From assembly GCF_004803815.1 (NCBI RefSeq), contig NZ_CP012544.1, forward strand, positions 1 through 64,000: 64,000 nt of DNA, given 5' to 3'. The notes beneath the pieces were generated by a model, which saw only the letters and a program-made list of their open reading frames with translations, was not told the origin of the DNA and ran no database searches. Position 1 is the first letter of the stretch, and the number at the start of each line of letters is the position of its first letter. Origin of the DNA: Campylobacter showae. Its GTDB lineage: Bacteria > Campylobacterota > Campylobacteria > Campylobacterales > Campylobacteraceae. Shown one piece after another: positions 28,305-37,711 of this stretch. The position numbers and the translations under genes were made by a program.

Positions 28305-29437
28305 ATCAACCTCTCTACTAAAAGAGTCGTGATCTCGTCAAATTTGACGATCTGTTTGCCGCCGTGATCTTTGGCAAAGGTCTTAGCATCCTCTTCGCTG
28401 GCAAACGGTATGAGCTCGTTGCCCATAGGTCCGAGTACGTTTGAGCCGGTTACGTAGTAGGCGGTTCTGGCGTCGATTTTGTTTAGCTTGTAGTAGTCGC
28501 TAACGTAAATTTGATCGTCTTTTTTGCCTTTTTCGAAATAATACTTCATCATGTCCTTGACGCCGTCAAAGTAAAGCTCCTCTTTGCTTGTTTTTATCAT
28601 CGTCGCCCACTGCGGGTTTTTGCCGATTAGCATACCGCAAACAGGGCAGCGTGCGCCTTTTGGTACGACGATCCTCTCGGCTTTTTGCGTTTTTTGCTTA
28701 GATTTTGAGGCTTGATCGCTCGTGCCTAAATTTGCCGGAGCGTCCCATAGATACAAAGCTGCGGCTTGTAGGTGCTTGTCGTACTCAGGAGCTTTGCTGG
28801 CGCCCTTTGCGTCGCATGTTTTTTTGAGGTGGGCTTTTAGCTCGGAGATGGCTTTAAAGCTTTTTGGATCGGTTTTCTCGCAGTTTGCTTCGTAAAATTC
28901 CTTGCCGTGCGCGTAAACGCCGCCTTCGCGTTTGGCTTTGATCATCTTGTTATCGCCCTCAAAGTCCTGTCCAGCGATCTCGTATGCTTTGGCAAAGTCC
29001 ATTATCTCGCCGCCGTTTTCGGCTTGGAACTCTTTTGCGTCGGCCTCGGTTGAAAAGGCGTATTTGCTATTTCTAGTCATCGTGCCGCCTATTTTGCTGC
29101 CGACTACGTAAAAGGCTTTATTTGCATCGATCAAATTTAGATTTTTCGTATCGACGACCTGCGCGTCGCTTGGGATCTTGCCTTCCGTGAGCTCGTATAG
29201 GCAGTGGAGCGATGCTACTTGCTTGCCGTTATAAACGTGGTTTGTTTTATAAAATTTAACCAAATTCATCCCGCAAACGGCGCAGTACTCTTTATCCTCG
29301 CCGCTTCCTACGAGCGTAGCTTTGCTTGGATCCACGCTTTGAAACATCGGCTTCATCTTGCCGGCTTGTTCATTTGCTTCGGCGCCAAACATTAACGCCG
29401 CTAGTAGCGCCGAACCCAAAATAGAACGTAAAATCAT
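28301..29437 (-). CDS. tandem NosL-domain protein (putative copper chaperone)
   Basis: This 378-residue periplasmic protein begins with a signal peptide (about 1-20) and contains two NosL domains. Each opens with a copper-type motif: CAVCGM (Cys52, Cys55) and CPVCGM (Cys264, Cys267). Both contain the YVVGSK or YVTGSN segment of the family. Between them lies a helical spacer (about 165-235). NosL binds Cu(I) for nitrous oxide reductase, but no nosZ is present here. Because MccA is reported to need copper, delivery to MccA is the likely role. It overlaps the next gene by 4 bases. Confidence 0.85.
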   Translation of the reverse strand: MILRSILGSALLAALMFGAEANEQAGKMKPMFQSVDPSKATLVGSGEDKEYCAVCGMNLVKFYKTNHVYNGKQVASLHCLYELTEGKIPSDAQVVDTKNLNLIDANKAFYVVGSKIGGTMTRNSKYAFSTEADAKEFQAENGGEIMDFAKAYEIAGQDFEGDNKMIKAKREGGVYAHGKEFYEANCEKTDPKSFKAISELKAHLKKTCDAKGASKAPEYDKHLQAAALYLWDAPANLGTSDQASKSKQKTQKAERIVVPKGARCPVCGMLIGKNPQWATMIKTSKEELYFDGVKDMMKYYFEKGKKDDQIYVSDYYKLNKIDARTAYYVTGSNVLGPMGNELIPFASEEDAKTFAKDHGGKQIVKFDEITTLLVERLM

Positions 29438-29451
29438 ATTATCTCCTTAAA

Positions 29452-30297
29452 TTATTTAGTTTTATTTGTTTCCGGTTTTAAAAACTCCACATTCTCGCAC
29501 GCGACTTTTAGGCCCTTTGCGCAGCTTTTGTCAAAGAGCTCTTTGGCCTTGGCGATATCGGCCGCGACACCTTTGCCCTCGGCGTACATTATGGCTAGGT
29601 TGTTGCAGCCTTTGTCGTAGTTTAGGTTGCAGGATTTTTCGTAAAATTCTTTAGCTTTAGCGTAGTCTTGCTCCGTACCCTGGCCGAATGCATATAAAAA
29701 GCCGAGGTTATCGCAGCCGATACCCACGCCGCCCGCGCAGGCCTTTTCGTAAAATGATTTTGCTTTAGCGTAGTCTTTTTCTACGCCCATGCCCTCAAGG
29801 TGCAGGTAGCCTAGGTTATTGCATCCCATCATATCGCCGTAGTTGCAGGCTTTGGTGTAGAGCGAGATGGCTTTTTTGATATCGGTTTTGACGCCTGCAC
29901 CGTTTGCATAAAGAAGTCCTAGTGCGGTGCAGCCTTCGTCGTCTTGGCAGGCTTTTTCGTAGTATGCGGCGGCTTTAGCGAAGTCCTGAGTCGCGCCGTT
30001 ACCGCTTTCGTAGATGTAGCCTAGGTTGTTGCAAGCAAGCGCAAATTTGGCATTGCAAGCTTTTTGGTATAAATTTATCGCCTTTTCGTAATTTTTCTCC
30101 ACTCCGCCCGTGCCTTCAAAATACACCACTGCAAGGTTGTAGCAGCCCGATGCCTTGTTTTCCTCGTGGCAGGCTTTTTCGTAGATTTCTATCAGCTTTT
30201 TATGGTCGCCGCTTTGCTGGGCTTGCATGCCTTCTTGGATAAAGCCCGCGTTTGCGCCGGCGCATAAAACCGCCACCATTAGTAGTTTTTTATACAT
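29452..30297 (-). CDS. secreted Sel1/TPR-like repeat protein
   Basis: The 281-residue protein has a signal peptide (about 1-17) followed by about seven Sel1-like repeats of ~36 residues, such as CNNLGYIYESGNG and YYEKAC, each with a Cys pair positioned for a disulfide, as in Helicobacter cysteine-rich Hcp proteins. It lies between ccsA1 and the NosL gene, with gaps of 12 and 15 bases. It probably acts as a periplasmic scaffold in assembly of the sulfite reductase. That role is inferred. Confidence 0.85.
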   Translation of the reverse strand: MYKKLLMVAVLCAGANAGFIQEGMQAQQSGDHKKLIEIYEKACHEENKASGCYNLAVVYFEGTGGVEKNYEKAINLYQKACNAKFALACNNLGYIYESGNGATQDFAKAAAYYEKACQDDEGCTALGLLYANGAGVKTDIKKAISLYTKACNYGDMMGCNNLGYLHLEGMGVEKDYAKAKSFYEKACAGGVGIGCDNLGFLYAFGQGTEQDYAKAKEFYEKSCNLNYDKGCNNLAIMYAEGKGVAADIAKAKELFDKSCAKGLKVACENVEFLKPETNKTK

Positions 30298-30308
30298 TTT
30301 TTCTCCTT

Positions 30309-33005
30309 TTAAATCGTTTTTACGTCGCGCCCTCTAAAGGCTAGCGCGGTTATCAAAAGCATGCAGCCAAGCGCGATATAGACGCTAATGTGTACCGGCG
30401 GCAAATCTCCGCTGGCATAAGAGTGCATGCCCGTTAGGTAAAAATTTACGCCAAAATAAGTCATCGCGATCGAAGCGTAAGAGAACACCGATGCGATCAA
30501 AAATACGTAGAGCGAATTTAGCTTCGGTATAAAGCGCAGGTGCAGCGCGATCGCGTAAACTAGGATCGATACGTACGACCATGTCTCCTTGCTATCCCAG
30601 CCCCAGTAGCGCCCCCAACTCTCGTTCGCCCAAATCCCGCCGAAGAAATTTCCAAGCGTTAGCAAGCAAAGACCGATGATTAGACTAGCTTCATTTATCG
30701 CTGCGATATATCTGATCTGCTCGTTTAACCGAGCTTCGCTAGCTTTGTTTTTAAACGCCATAAGCCCTAGCGCGATAAGACCCAGCACGCAGCCAAGGCC
30801 TAAAAATCCATAGCTAGCAGTGATAACCGATACGTGGATACTGAGCCAATATGACTTTAGTACCGGCACAAGGTTGGTAATCTGCGGATTTACGAAGCTC
30901 ATATGCGCCACCAGCATCACGATGCCGGCTAGCAACGCAGCCGCAGCAAGCGCAAGCAACGAACGTCTAAAAAATATCATCCCAGCTAGCGCTCCCGACC
31001 AGCCGATATAGATCATCGACTCGTAACTATCGCTCCAAGGTGCGTGTCCTGAGACGTACCAACGCAGAGCTAAAGCCGCCGTATGCACGGCAAATCCCAG
31101 CGCAAATGCCGCTAAAATCGCTCGCTCAAGCGGTAAAATTCGCCTCGATAAAAACACTGAAGCAAGCCCAAGCAAAAGCGCGGCAAAGCCCAAAATCCAG
31201 TAGAAATAAACCAGTTTTTTAAACACCGAAGCACGGTTATAAAATACCTCGGCATCGACTCTGCTAACGCTAGGTAAAATTTCCTCCGAAGCCGTTCGCT
31301 GATAGTTTCTTAGCGCAGCTAGCGCGGAGTCCGCCTTGCTCCAGTCGTTATCCGCGATGCCTTCTTGTAGGCCAGTTATATAGTCGTTTAGCATGCTTTT
31401 TGCGTTGGTATCGACTCGCTCGTCGCCAAATGCGTCGTTTGGCGAGAGCCACGCATTTTGCGGGTCGTTTGCTACCGGGATAAATTTAAAAAACGTGCCC
31501 TTAAACGTGAGATACGCGATGTTTAGTCGCTCGTCAAATTTGATGAGGTCGTTATCGAGCGTACCTCGTTTAGAGAGCGGTTTTTCGTTCGCGGCTTCGA
31601 CCTGCGCGGCTAGTTTATATTCGCCGTTTGCGTCAAAAGCGTCCCTAAAGCTCGCGTAATCTCCGCTCAAATTTAACATCTTTTTGATCTCGCCGTTTTT
31701 TATTTTGACGATTTTGATATCTTGCCACAGCGCGGGATTTAGATTCATCCCAAGCACGATTTGTTCGGCGCTTAGGCCATAAAGCGAGTCTGTGCCGGAA
31801 ATTTTATTTACGATTTCGCCGGCTTCCGTGCTAAGCGGCTTTATCCTGCCCGCGTAGTCTTGCACTAGAAGCTTTGCAAATTCGCCGTTAGCGTGAGCGG
31901 CGGTGTTTGTGGCGAAAGTTTTTAAAATCTCGCTCTCGTTTTGCTCGGCTGCGTTTGCGCTAAAATTTAAAAAACCAAGTGCGATAAATGCTGCGACGAG
32001 CGAAAATCGGCTGTTTTTGATGAAATTTATGAGCTTTAAAAAGCGGCTGTTTTTGGTAAAAAAGTTGCCGATGACGCCGACGCAAAGCAAGAAATATCCG
32101 ATGTAGGTAGGAATTTTACCAGGATCGCGGTTGACCTCTAGTACAGTGCCTTGCTCGTCCGCGTCGTAGGATGACTGAAAGAGTTTAAAGCCTTGCAAAT
32201 TTAGCGGATGATTCATGTAAATTTTATATCTCGTTAAAACCTCGCCCGCGTCTGAAAGCGCCTCTACGTCGCTAGAGTATGAGGACGGGCTTTGCGAGCC
32301 TGGGTAGCGCTCAAGCTCAAATTTAATAAGCTTTATCGAAAACGGCAAGCTAACTAGCTTTGAGCCCCATGTTAGCATTATCTCCTCGCCGTCAAAATTT
32401 AGCGTGCTAGGCTCGCCCAGCCAGCCTACGCCGCCGTGGATTTTAGCCGTTTGTTCTCGCTGCCCTTCAAAACCGGCTTTTACTACGAGAGTACCGCGCT
32501 CGCCTTTGGGCGCTGGTTTATAGGAGTCAAATTTGACGGTGAAATTTTTGGAATTTATACTTTGCGTGAAGCTAAAATTATTATCGCCGATTTGGGATAA
32601 ATTTAGCGGATACTCGAAAAATGCGTCTTTTGTGCGTATTTGCAAAAACGGCTTGACGCTTACCATCTCGTTTTCGCTCTCACCCGCTCTTACGTGCAGT
32701 ACGCCCTCGGCGCCCAGATAACGCGTTAGCGCCGCACCGATAAAGATAACGATAAATGCCGCGTGAAGTACGAATGAACCGAAGCGGCGCCACATTTTTG
32801 TTTTTATGATTATGTCGAGTAGGCCCAGCGTCGCAGCGCCCATGACGCACTCGTACCAGCGCGCCTCATAGACTAAAATTTTAGCCGTTTGCGTATCGTA
32901 AATGCTCTCTAAGAAGGTTGCGACACCTGCACCCGCGGCAAGGATAAAGAGGAGGCAGAGCGCAAATTTGTAAGAAGTGAAAAATCTAAATAAATTTACG
33001 CCCAA
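30309..33005 (-). CDS. ccsA1: fused cytochrome c synthase CcsBA (CcsA1 type)
   Basis: System II cytochrome c synthase attaches haem to apocytochromes on the periplasmic side. The 898 residues combine a ResB/CcsB-like N-terminal half (membrane helices and a large periplasmic domain) with a ResC/CcsA-like C-terminal half carrying the WWD-type motif WGRYWGWDSKETW near residue 800. In Wolinella succinogenes the isoenzyme encoded with MccA, CcsA1, handles the CX15CH haem site. Linkage to mccA here supports the same assignment. It follows mccD by 19 bases. Confidence 0.88.
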   Translation of the reverse strand: MGVNLFRFFTSYKFALCLLFILAAGAGVATFLESIYDTQTAKILVYEARWYECVMGAATLGLLDIIIKTKMWRRFGSFVLHAAFIVIFIGAALTRYLGAEGVLHVRAGESENEMVSVKPFLQIRTKDAFFEYPLNLSQIGDNNFSFTQSINSKNFTVKFDSYKPAPKGERGTLVVKAGFEGQREQTAKIHGGVGWLGEPSTLNFDGEEIMLTWGSKLVSLPFSIKLIKFELERYPGSQSPSSYSSDVEALSDAGEVLTRYKIYMNHPLNLQGFKLFQSSYDADEQGTVLEVNRDPGKIPTYIGYFLLCVGVIGNFFTKNSRFLKLINFIKNSRFSLVAAFIALGFLNFSANAAEQNESEILKTFATNTAAHANGEFAKLLVQDYAGRIKPLSTEAGEIVNKISGTDSLYGLSAEQIVLGMNLNPALWQDIKIVKIKNGEIKKMLNLSGDYASFRDAFDANGEYKLAAQVEAANEKPLSKRGTLDNDLIKFDERLNIAYLTFKGTFFKFIPVANDPQNAWLSPNDAFGDERVDTNAKSMLNDYITGLQEGIADNDWSKADSALAALRNYQRTASEEILPSVSRVDAEVFYNRASVFKKLVYFYWILGFAALLLGLASVFLSRRILPLERAILAAFALGFAVHTAALALRWYVSGHAPWSDSYESMIYIGWSGALAGMIFFRRSLLALAAAALLAGIVMLVAHMSFVNPQITNLVPVLKSYWLSIHVSVITASYGFLGLGCVLGLIALGLMAFKNKASEARLNEQIRYIAAINEASLIIGLCLLTLGNFFGGIWANESWGRYWGWDSKETWSYVSILVYAIALHLRFIPKLNSLYVFLIASVFSYASIAMTYFGVNFYLTGMHSYASGDLPPVHISVYIALGCMLLITALAFRGRDVKTI

Positions 33006-33024
33006 AATCGCCTCTTTCGAATTT

Positions 33025-33996
33025 TTACATTATTATATCGTAAGTTTGACCTGCGTATAGTATAAACATTCTAAGAAGTAATACTCCGACCACGCTGGCA
33101 AGCGCGCTAACGTAGAACGCAAACGCGGTGTGAGCGATCTTTTTGCCGAGTGCGAAATTTAAAACTAGCGGTACGCAAAAACCAACGCCTACGACGCCTA
33201 GCCAAAACATCTTCGCATAAAATCCCTCGCTAAATGCGACACTCGCGGCTTTTTGCACGTCGCTTCCGGTGATTAGCGAGACGAAAATCATGCCGATTAG
33301 TAAAATTTCCATCGCCAAAACCGGCCACTCGACAGCGTGCAAGGTTTTTAGATCGCCGCCGTGCGGGTCAGCTCTAAAGAAAAGCGCGGCTATCAGGCTT
33401 GAGCCCGCGATGCCTGCCGATAAGCCAGACGCCACGAAAAGCGCAGGTAAAACAGCGGTATTAAGGATAGGAAATCTAACTAAAACCGAGATCAAAAATC
33501 CCGTATATGCGCAGATCGCGACCGCAAAAAGAAGCGTAAGCGCAAGAAGTAGCGGACGAAGCGCGTTTACGATTTTCATCACAAGCTCGAAAAGCCCTTT
33601 TAAAAAGCTAAGATTGCGCGTCAAAAACTCTCTTAGGCAATCTTCAAACGCATAAAGGCAGGCTACGAAGCTAAGCGGGATATAGACGCAAAGCGCTGCA
33701 ACGCCCACGGACATAACCGATGTGAAGTTATAATTAATCAAAATTTTCCAAAAAAGAAGCGGTCGCTCTAAATCGGCTACCAGGCAGACCATGCCGAGTA
33801 AGATCGTAACTAAAGATAGCAATGACGCAGCCTTAAACAGCGGCGTGCTTTCGGTCTGATTTTTATAAAATTTGACGAGGATCGCGACGATCAAAGCGCC
33901 GCCGCTCATACCCGCTAGCAAGAGATAAACCGCTATCGGCCAGCCCCACTCTACGCCGTGCGAGAAGGTCGCAGTGAAATTTATAGCTCCGTTCAT
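33025..33996 (-). CDS. mccD: NrfD-like integral membrane quinol dehydrogenase subunit
   Basis: The 323-residue protein has about eight hydrophobic segments and the family's N-terminal WGWPIAVYLLLAGMSGG pattern. NrfD-type proteins oxidise quinol in the membrane and pass electrons to a partner ferredoxin-like subunit. The gene starts one base after the stop of the ferredoxin-like gene, and the two probably form the quinol-oxidising module that feeds MccA. Haem ligands are not needed in this family and none are obvious. Confidence 0.85.
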   Translation of the reverse strand: MNGAINFTATFSHGVEWGWPIAVYLLLAGMSGGALIVAILVKFYKNQTESTPLFKAASLLSLVTILLGMVCLVADLERPLLFWKILINYNFTSVMSVGVAALCVYIPLSFVACLYAFEDCLREFLTRNLSFLKGLFELVMKIVNALRPLLLALTLLFAVAICAYTGFLISVLVRFPILNTAVLPALFVASGLSAGIAGSSLIAALFFRADPHGGDLKTLHAVEWPVLAMEILLIGMIFVSLITGSDVQKAASVAFSEGFYAKMFWLGVVGVGFCVPLVLNFALGKKIAHTAFAFYVSALASVVGVLLLRMFILYAGQTYDIIM

Positions 33997-33997
33997 A

Positions 33998-34693
33998 TCA
34001 CACCCCCAATTTAACCGCAGGAATATAGCGCAGGCTCGGCTTCGTGCCGCACTCAGGATGCATGCGCAGGCTGTCTTTTACGCGAAGTAGCTGGCTGATG
34101 TGCGAGTTTTCGTCGTTTAGATCGCCAAATACGATCGCCTCGTATCTGCACGCCTCGATACAGGCGGGCTCGTGACCGTCTTTTAAATTCGTATCCAAGC
34201 AGAAGTTGCAGCTCTCTGCGGCTCTTGTTTCGTGGTTTATGAAGCGCACGTCGTAAGGACAGGCGACGATGCAGTATTTACAGGCGATACAGTCGTCGGT
34301 GTTCATCGTCGTAATGCCGGTTTTTTCGTCCTTGTGACAGGCTTTGGTCGGGCAGACGTTCACGCACGGTGCGTCCTCGCACTGCTGACAAGATACCCTG
34401 ACGTAGCGCTTTTCTTTTAAATTTAGCGGATCGGTTTTATCCTGGATAAAAAGCCTCATCTGACCTTTCGGAACCGAATTTACCTTTTTACAGGCGATCT
34501 CGCAGTCGGTACAGCCGACGCATTTGTTCTGATCGAATATCATGCCATAGTGCGGCTTTTTGCCGTTTTCCGTTTGGGCGTCTAAATTTATACTCTTGCC
34601 CAGTACGCTAGTCGCTCCCGCAACTGCCGCGCCCGAAGCAAGGAATTTAAAAAACGTCCTTCTTGTATTTTGCTCTTTCATATTCTTCTCCAT
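33998..34693 (-). CDS. mccC: NrfC-like iron-sulfur electron transfer protein with Tat signal
   Basis: The 231-residue protein has a twin-arginine signal (RRTFFKFLAS) and four [4Fe-4S] motifs in the NrfC layout: CVGCTDCEIAC, CQQCEDAPCVNVC, CIACKYCIVAC, and a CNFC...CIEAC set. The 16 Cys account for four clusters. It would carry electrons from the NrfD-like subunit to MccA in the periplasm. The annotated start gives MEKNMK before the signal; a start five residues later at MKEQ is equally plausible. Confidence 0.88.
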   Translation of the reverse strand: MEKNMKEQNTRRTFFKFLASGAAVAGATSVLGKSINLDAQTENGKKPHYGMIFDQNKCVGCTDCEIACKKVNSVPKGQMRLFIQDKTDPLNLKEKRYVRVSCQQCEDAPCVNVCPTKACHKDEKTGITTMNTDDCIACKYCIVACPYDVRFINHETRAAESCNFCLDTNLKDGHEPACIEACRYEAIVFGDLNDENSHISQLLRVKDSLRMHPECGTKPSLRYIPAVKLGV

Positions 34694-34717
34694 CCGTATG
34701 GATTAAATATCCTAAAT

Positions 34718-35530
34718 TTATCTACCAACGCTACTTCCGTGGCTATGCGCGCCATGGAAATTTCGCGGCTGAGTTTCGCTTAGTTTTTTGGCTGCGCCGG
34801 CTAACTCGCCAGGTTTTAGCGCCTTTACTAGCTCGACTTCAAAAATCAGCGTCGAGCCGCCCGGTATCTCGTCCGCGCCCTCGTCTCCGTAAGCTAGGTG
34901 AGACGGGATGACGAATTTATATTTCGAGTTACCGTTCATCATCATGAGGCCCTCTTGTAGGCCGTCTATTAAATTTACCATAGAGAGGATCGCAGGCTCG
35001 TTTCTAGAGTACGTGTCGTCAAAAACTTTGCCGTTTATGAGGTAGGCTTTATAGTTTAGCGCTACGACGCTCTCAGGCCTTGGCTTGTCGCCGTCGCCGA
35101 CGGCTATGACTTCGTACTGAAGCCCTGATTTAGTCGTTTTGACCTTTTTGTTTTTGGCGTTTTTCGCCATAAATTCTTCGCCCTCTTTTAAATTTTTTTC
35201 AAGCGCTTTTTTTAGCGCGTTTTGGGTTAGCTTATTTAGTTTTTCATCCCTTTGATTAAGCAGGGAGATTATTTCTTCGTCCGTTAGTTTTTGTTCTTTT
35301 TTAAAGGCGTCTGCAAAGCCGTCTAAAAGAGCCTTGCTGTCAAATTTAACGCCTAGGCTTTCTTGTTTTTTTAGTTGTGCGGATATATAGGTTCCGGTTG
35401 AAATTCCGATACTGTATGATTCTTTTTGCTCTTGCGTCATCGCCTCTTTGTCTGCAGCGCTTGCGTACAAAACGCAGCCGGCCGTTAGGTAGAGAGCTAA
35501 AAGCGGATTTTTGCTAAGTTTAAAACGCAT
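34718..35530 (-). CDS. mccB: periplasmic FKBP-type peptidyl-prolyl isomerase
   Basis: The 270-residue protein has an N-terminal signal, a helical Mip/FkpA-type domain (about 35-125) and an FKBP domain (about 135-240) with VALNYKAYLINGKVFDDT, HLAYGDEG and IPGGSTLIFEVEL. The signal ends in TAGC, a weak lipobox; cleavage after ASA is also possible. In Wolinella the gene next to mccA encodes a peptidyl-prolyl isomerase called MccB, so the symbol is used by analogy. It probably helps fold MccA. Confidence 0.85.
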   Translation of the reverse strand: MRFKLSKNPLLALYLTAGCVLYASAADKEAMTQEQKESYSIGISTGTYISAQLKKQESLGVKFDSKALLDGFADAFKKEQKLTDEEIISLLNQRDEKLNKLTQNALKKALEKNLKEGEEFMAKNAKNKKVKTTKSGLQYEVIAVGDGDKPRPESVVALNYKAYLINGKVFDDTYSRNEPAILSMVNLIDGLQEGLMMMNGNSKYKFVIPSHLAYGDEGADEIPGGSTLIFEVELVKALKPGELAGAAKKLSETQPRNFHGAHSHGSSVGR

Positions 35531-35584
35531 AAATTTTACCTTATTAAATTTGGACGCCGTAAAATCGCGGCGTCCGTAATCGTA

Positions 35585-37651
35585 TCATAAATTGTTGTTT
35601 ATGATTCTTTGGGCTTCTTTGATGTACTCTTTAGAAGCGTCGAGTCTTTGTTTTGTATATTTAAAGCCGTGCATACCCCATGAGCCGTCTTTTTGTAGCA
35701 AGTCAACTGTGTCTTGCGCTTTTTCGATTAGCTCATAAACTCTCGTCTTATCGCTAGGGCTTAGTTTCTTAGTTTCTAAGATAGCATAAAGTCCCTCGAT
35801 ACCGATTTTGACTTGAGAGAAGTCGTTTTTAACAGGAGTTTGCCATCCCATTACTTCGTCGTAAACCTGTTTTTGGTTCTTGAAGTGTAGGGTAGGTTTT
35901 AGCTCAGATAGAACAGGGCTGTGGCAGCCTTTAGTATCTTGCATATCTTTATCCGCCCAAGACGTTCTAGCGCACGCCCACATTAGGTCAACGAAGTTAT
36001 GTCCGTTTTTATCTCTTTGGAAGTGCCAATCTTTAGCATCTCTTGGTCCTTTAGCCGCGTCGCCCGCAACTAGAGATTTTCTAGCAGGATCTACGTCGAT
36101 CTTCCAGATGTGCGATCTTCTTTGAGTATCGAATCCCGCGTTGTCTTGGAACTGAATAGCGTAGAAGTTCTCGCAGCTCATCATGAACGGCATATGGCAA
36201 GATGCGCAAGTGTTATCTTTATGCGTATCGGCTCTAGAAGCGATATATGCTTGCTCTTTGTGGCAATCTTGACAATCTTTTCTGATTTTTGGTTTAGTGT
36301 AAAGCGCACTTAGGTAGCCTTGCTCTGAGTTATAGTTTACGCCTTTGATAGTCTTATCGCCTACAACCGGACCTGTGTTATCGTGAGGATCGTGGCAAGT
36401 GGTGCAGCGCATACCTTTATCGTAGTGAGCGGTAAAGTATGATTGTGAACCCTCAGATCCGCATCCTGGTCCCATTGATTTAAATTTAGAGCTTAGAGAT
36501 AGGTCAAGCTTGCCTTGGTTTAGAGGATTGGCTCTAGCTAGGTCTGGGCTATAGTTAAATCTTTGGTGACAGCGTTCGCAGTTTGAAGTTCTAAAGTTTG
36601 TAGCTCCGTCAAGGTGACCGCCGGCTCCGTGACACTCCTCACAGCTTACGCCTTTAGAGATAGTGTGCTTTTGAAGCTCTTTGGCATTACCAAGAGCCGC
36701 ATAGAACTCTTTCTTAGTTTTAAAGTCAAATTTGAACGGGTGGCAAACTTCGCAGTAAGAACCGTTTGCTTGGAAAAACATCGACTTTTTGTATTTAGCG
36801 GCGTATGAGGCTAGGCCTCTGACGTATCCGCCGTTATCGCCGTAATCAGCTAGAGTTTCCGGAAAATCAGGAACGAAATCTTTGATTTTCTTAACTGTTT
36901 CGGGAGTTAAATTTAACGCCCAAGTTCTTTGGAATTGGTTACCGCCTGCTACGATCTGACCTGTGCCGTCTCGTAGCAAACCGCCCTCTACGTGGTAAGT
37001 TCCGCGCAAAAGCCACGCGTCTATGTAGCCGAATTTGGTTCTTAGGTGTCCGACGGTCGCATAAATAACATCTGGAGTAATACCCTGAGGCAAGATAGAC
37101 GCGGTATCCGGGCTAAATACCGGATCGGTTAGGTTGTTATTAACCTCCGGGTGTTCGCCGGGGAAGCGGATAGTAGTGGCGTGGCGCGATCTGCTCCATA
37201 CCTCGTACTGCGCAGGGTGGCACTCGCCGCACTTTTCGGATCCTACGAATTTGTTAGGAAACTGCAAAGACGAACCCGCAGGTATCCTATACATCATAGA
37301 GCTGTAGCCTTTACCGCCGTCTCTTTTACTAGCTTTTGACATGTCAAAGCCGTGACCTTCGGCAAGCCACTCAAGTCCACGGTCGTGAACGTCCAGTTTA
37401 CCGACTGTTTTACCGCCGTATTTTGTGAAAATCGGGTGGTTTTTAAACAGCCACTCATACATCTCTTGCTCTTCTACGATGTAGTCTTGCAAGGATATTA
37501 CGCCTCTACTTTGAAGCGTGCCTTTTGGGTTTGCTATGACGTCTCGCGCTTGTTGAGACATCTGCATGTTGTGTTCTTCGCAACAGGCTTGCGATGCGAA
37601 GACGCTAACGCCCATAAGCAAACCTAATAAGGTTTTACTTAAATTCCTCAT
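35585..37651 (-). CDS. mccA: octahaem cytochrome c sulfite reductase MccA
   Basis: This 688-residue secreted protein has a signal peptide (about 1-22) and eight haem sites: CX2CH at Cys141, 300, 337, 358, 416, 460 and 482, and a single CX15CH from Cys560 to His577. Seven CX2CH plus one CX15CH is the hallmark of the respiratory sulfite reductase MccA/SirA, which reduces sulfite to sulfide with six electrons. Two Cys outside haem motifs, 397 and 493, are 96 residues apart and match the spacing I recall for the copper ligands of Wolinella MccA. A strong AAGGAGG ribosome-binding site precedes the ATG. mccB follows after 54 bases. Confidence 0.93.
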   Translation of the reverse strand: MRNLSKTLLGLLMGVSVFASQACCEEHNMQMSQQARDVIANPKGTLQSRGVISLQDYIVEEQEMYEWLFKNHPIFTKYGGKTVGKLDVHDRGLEWLAEGHGFDMSKASKRDGGKGYSSMMYRIPAGSSLQFPNKFVGSEKCGECHPAQYEVWSRSRHATTIRFPGEHPEVNNNLTDPVFSPDTASILPQGITPDVIYATVGHLRTKFGYIDAWLLRGTYHVEGGLLRDGTGQIVAGGNQFQRTWALNLTPETVKKIKDFVPDFPETLADYGDNGGYVRGLASYAAKYKKSMFFQANGSYCEVCHPFKFDFKTKKEFYAALGNAKELQKHTISKGVSCEECHGAGGHLDGATNFRTSNCERCHQRFNYSPDLARANPLNQGKLDLSLSSKFKSMGPGCGSEGSQSYFTAHYDKGMRCTTCHDPHDNTGPVVGDKTIKGVNYNSEQGYLSALYTKPKIRKDCQDCHKEQAYIASRADTHKDNTCASCHMPFMMSCENFYAIQFQDNAGFDTQRRSHIWKIDVDPARKSLVAGDAAKGPRDAKDWHFQRDKNGHNFVDLMWACARTSWADKDMQDTKGCHSPVLSELKPTLHFKNQKQVYDEVMGWQTPVKNDFSQVKIGIEGLYAILETKKLSPSDKTRVYELIEKAQDTVDLLQKDGSWGMHGFKYTKQRLDASKEYIKEAQRIINNNL

Positions 37652-37711
37652 TGCGCCCTCCTTATAAATTTTGGATCTAAAATCAAAAAGATTTCATACT
37701 GATAATGCTAT

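Noticed and set aside
28301-29437. Tandem NosL protein as part of nitrous oxide reduction
   Set aside because: No nosZ, nosD, nosF or nosY gene is in the window; the genes belong to the mcc operon.
35585-37651. MccA as a nitrite reductase NrfA or tetrathionate reductase Otr
   Set aside because: No CX2CK active-site haem motif is present, and the CX15CH motif together with linked mcc genes favours MccA.
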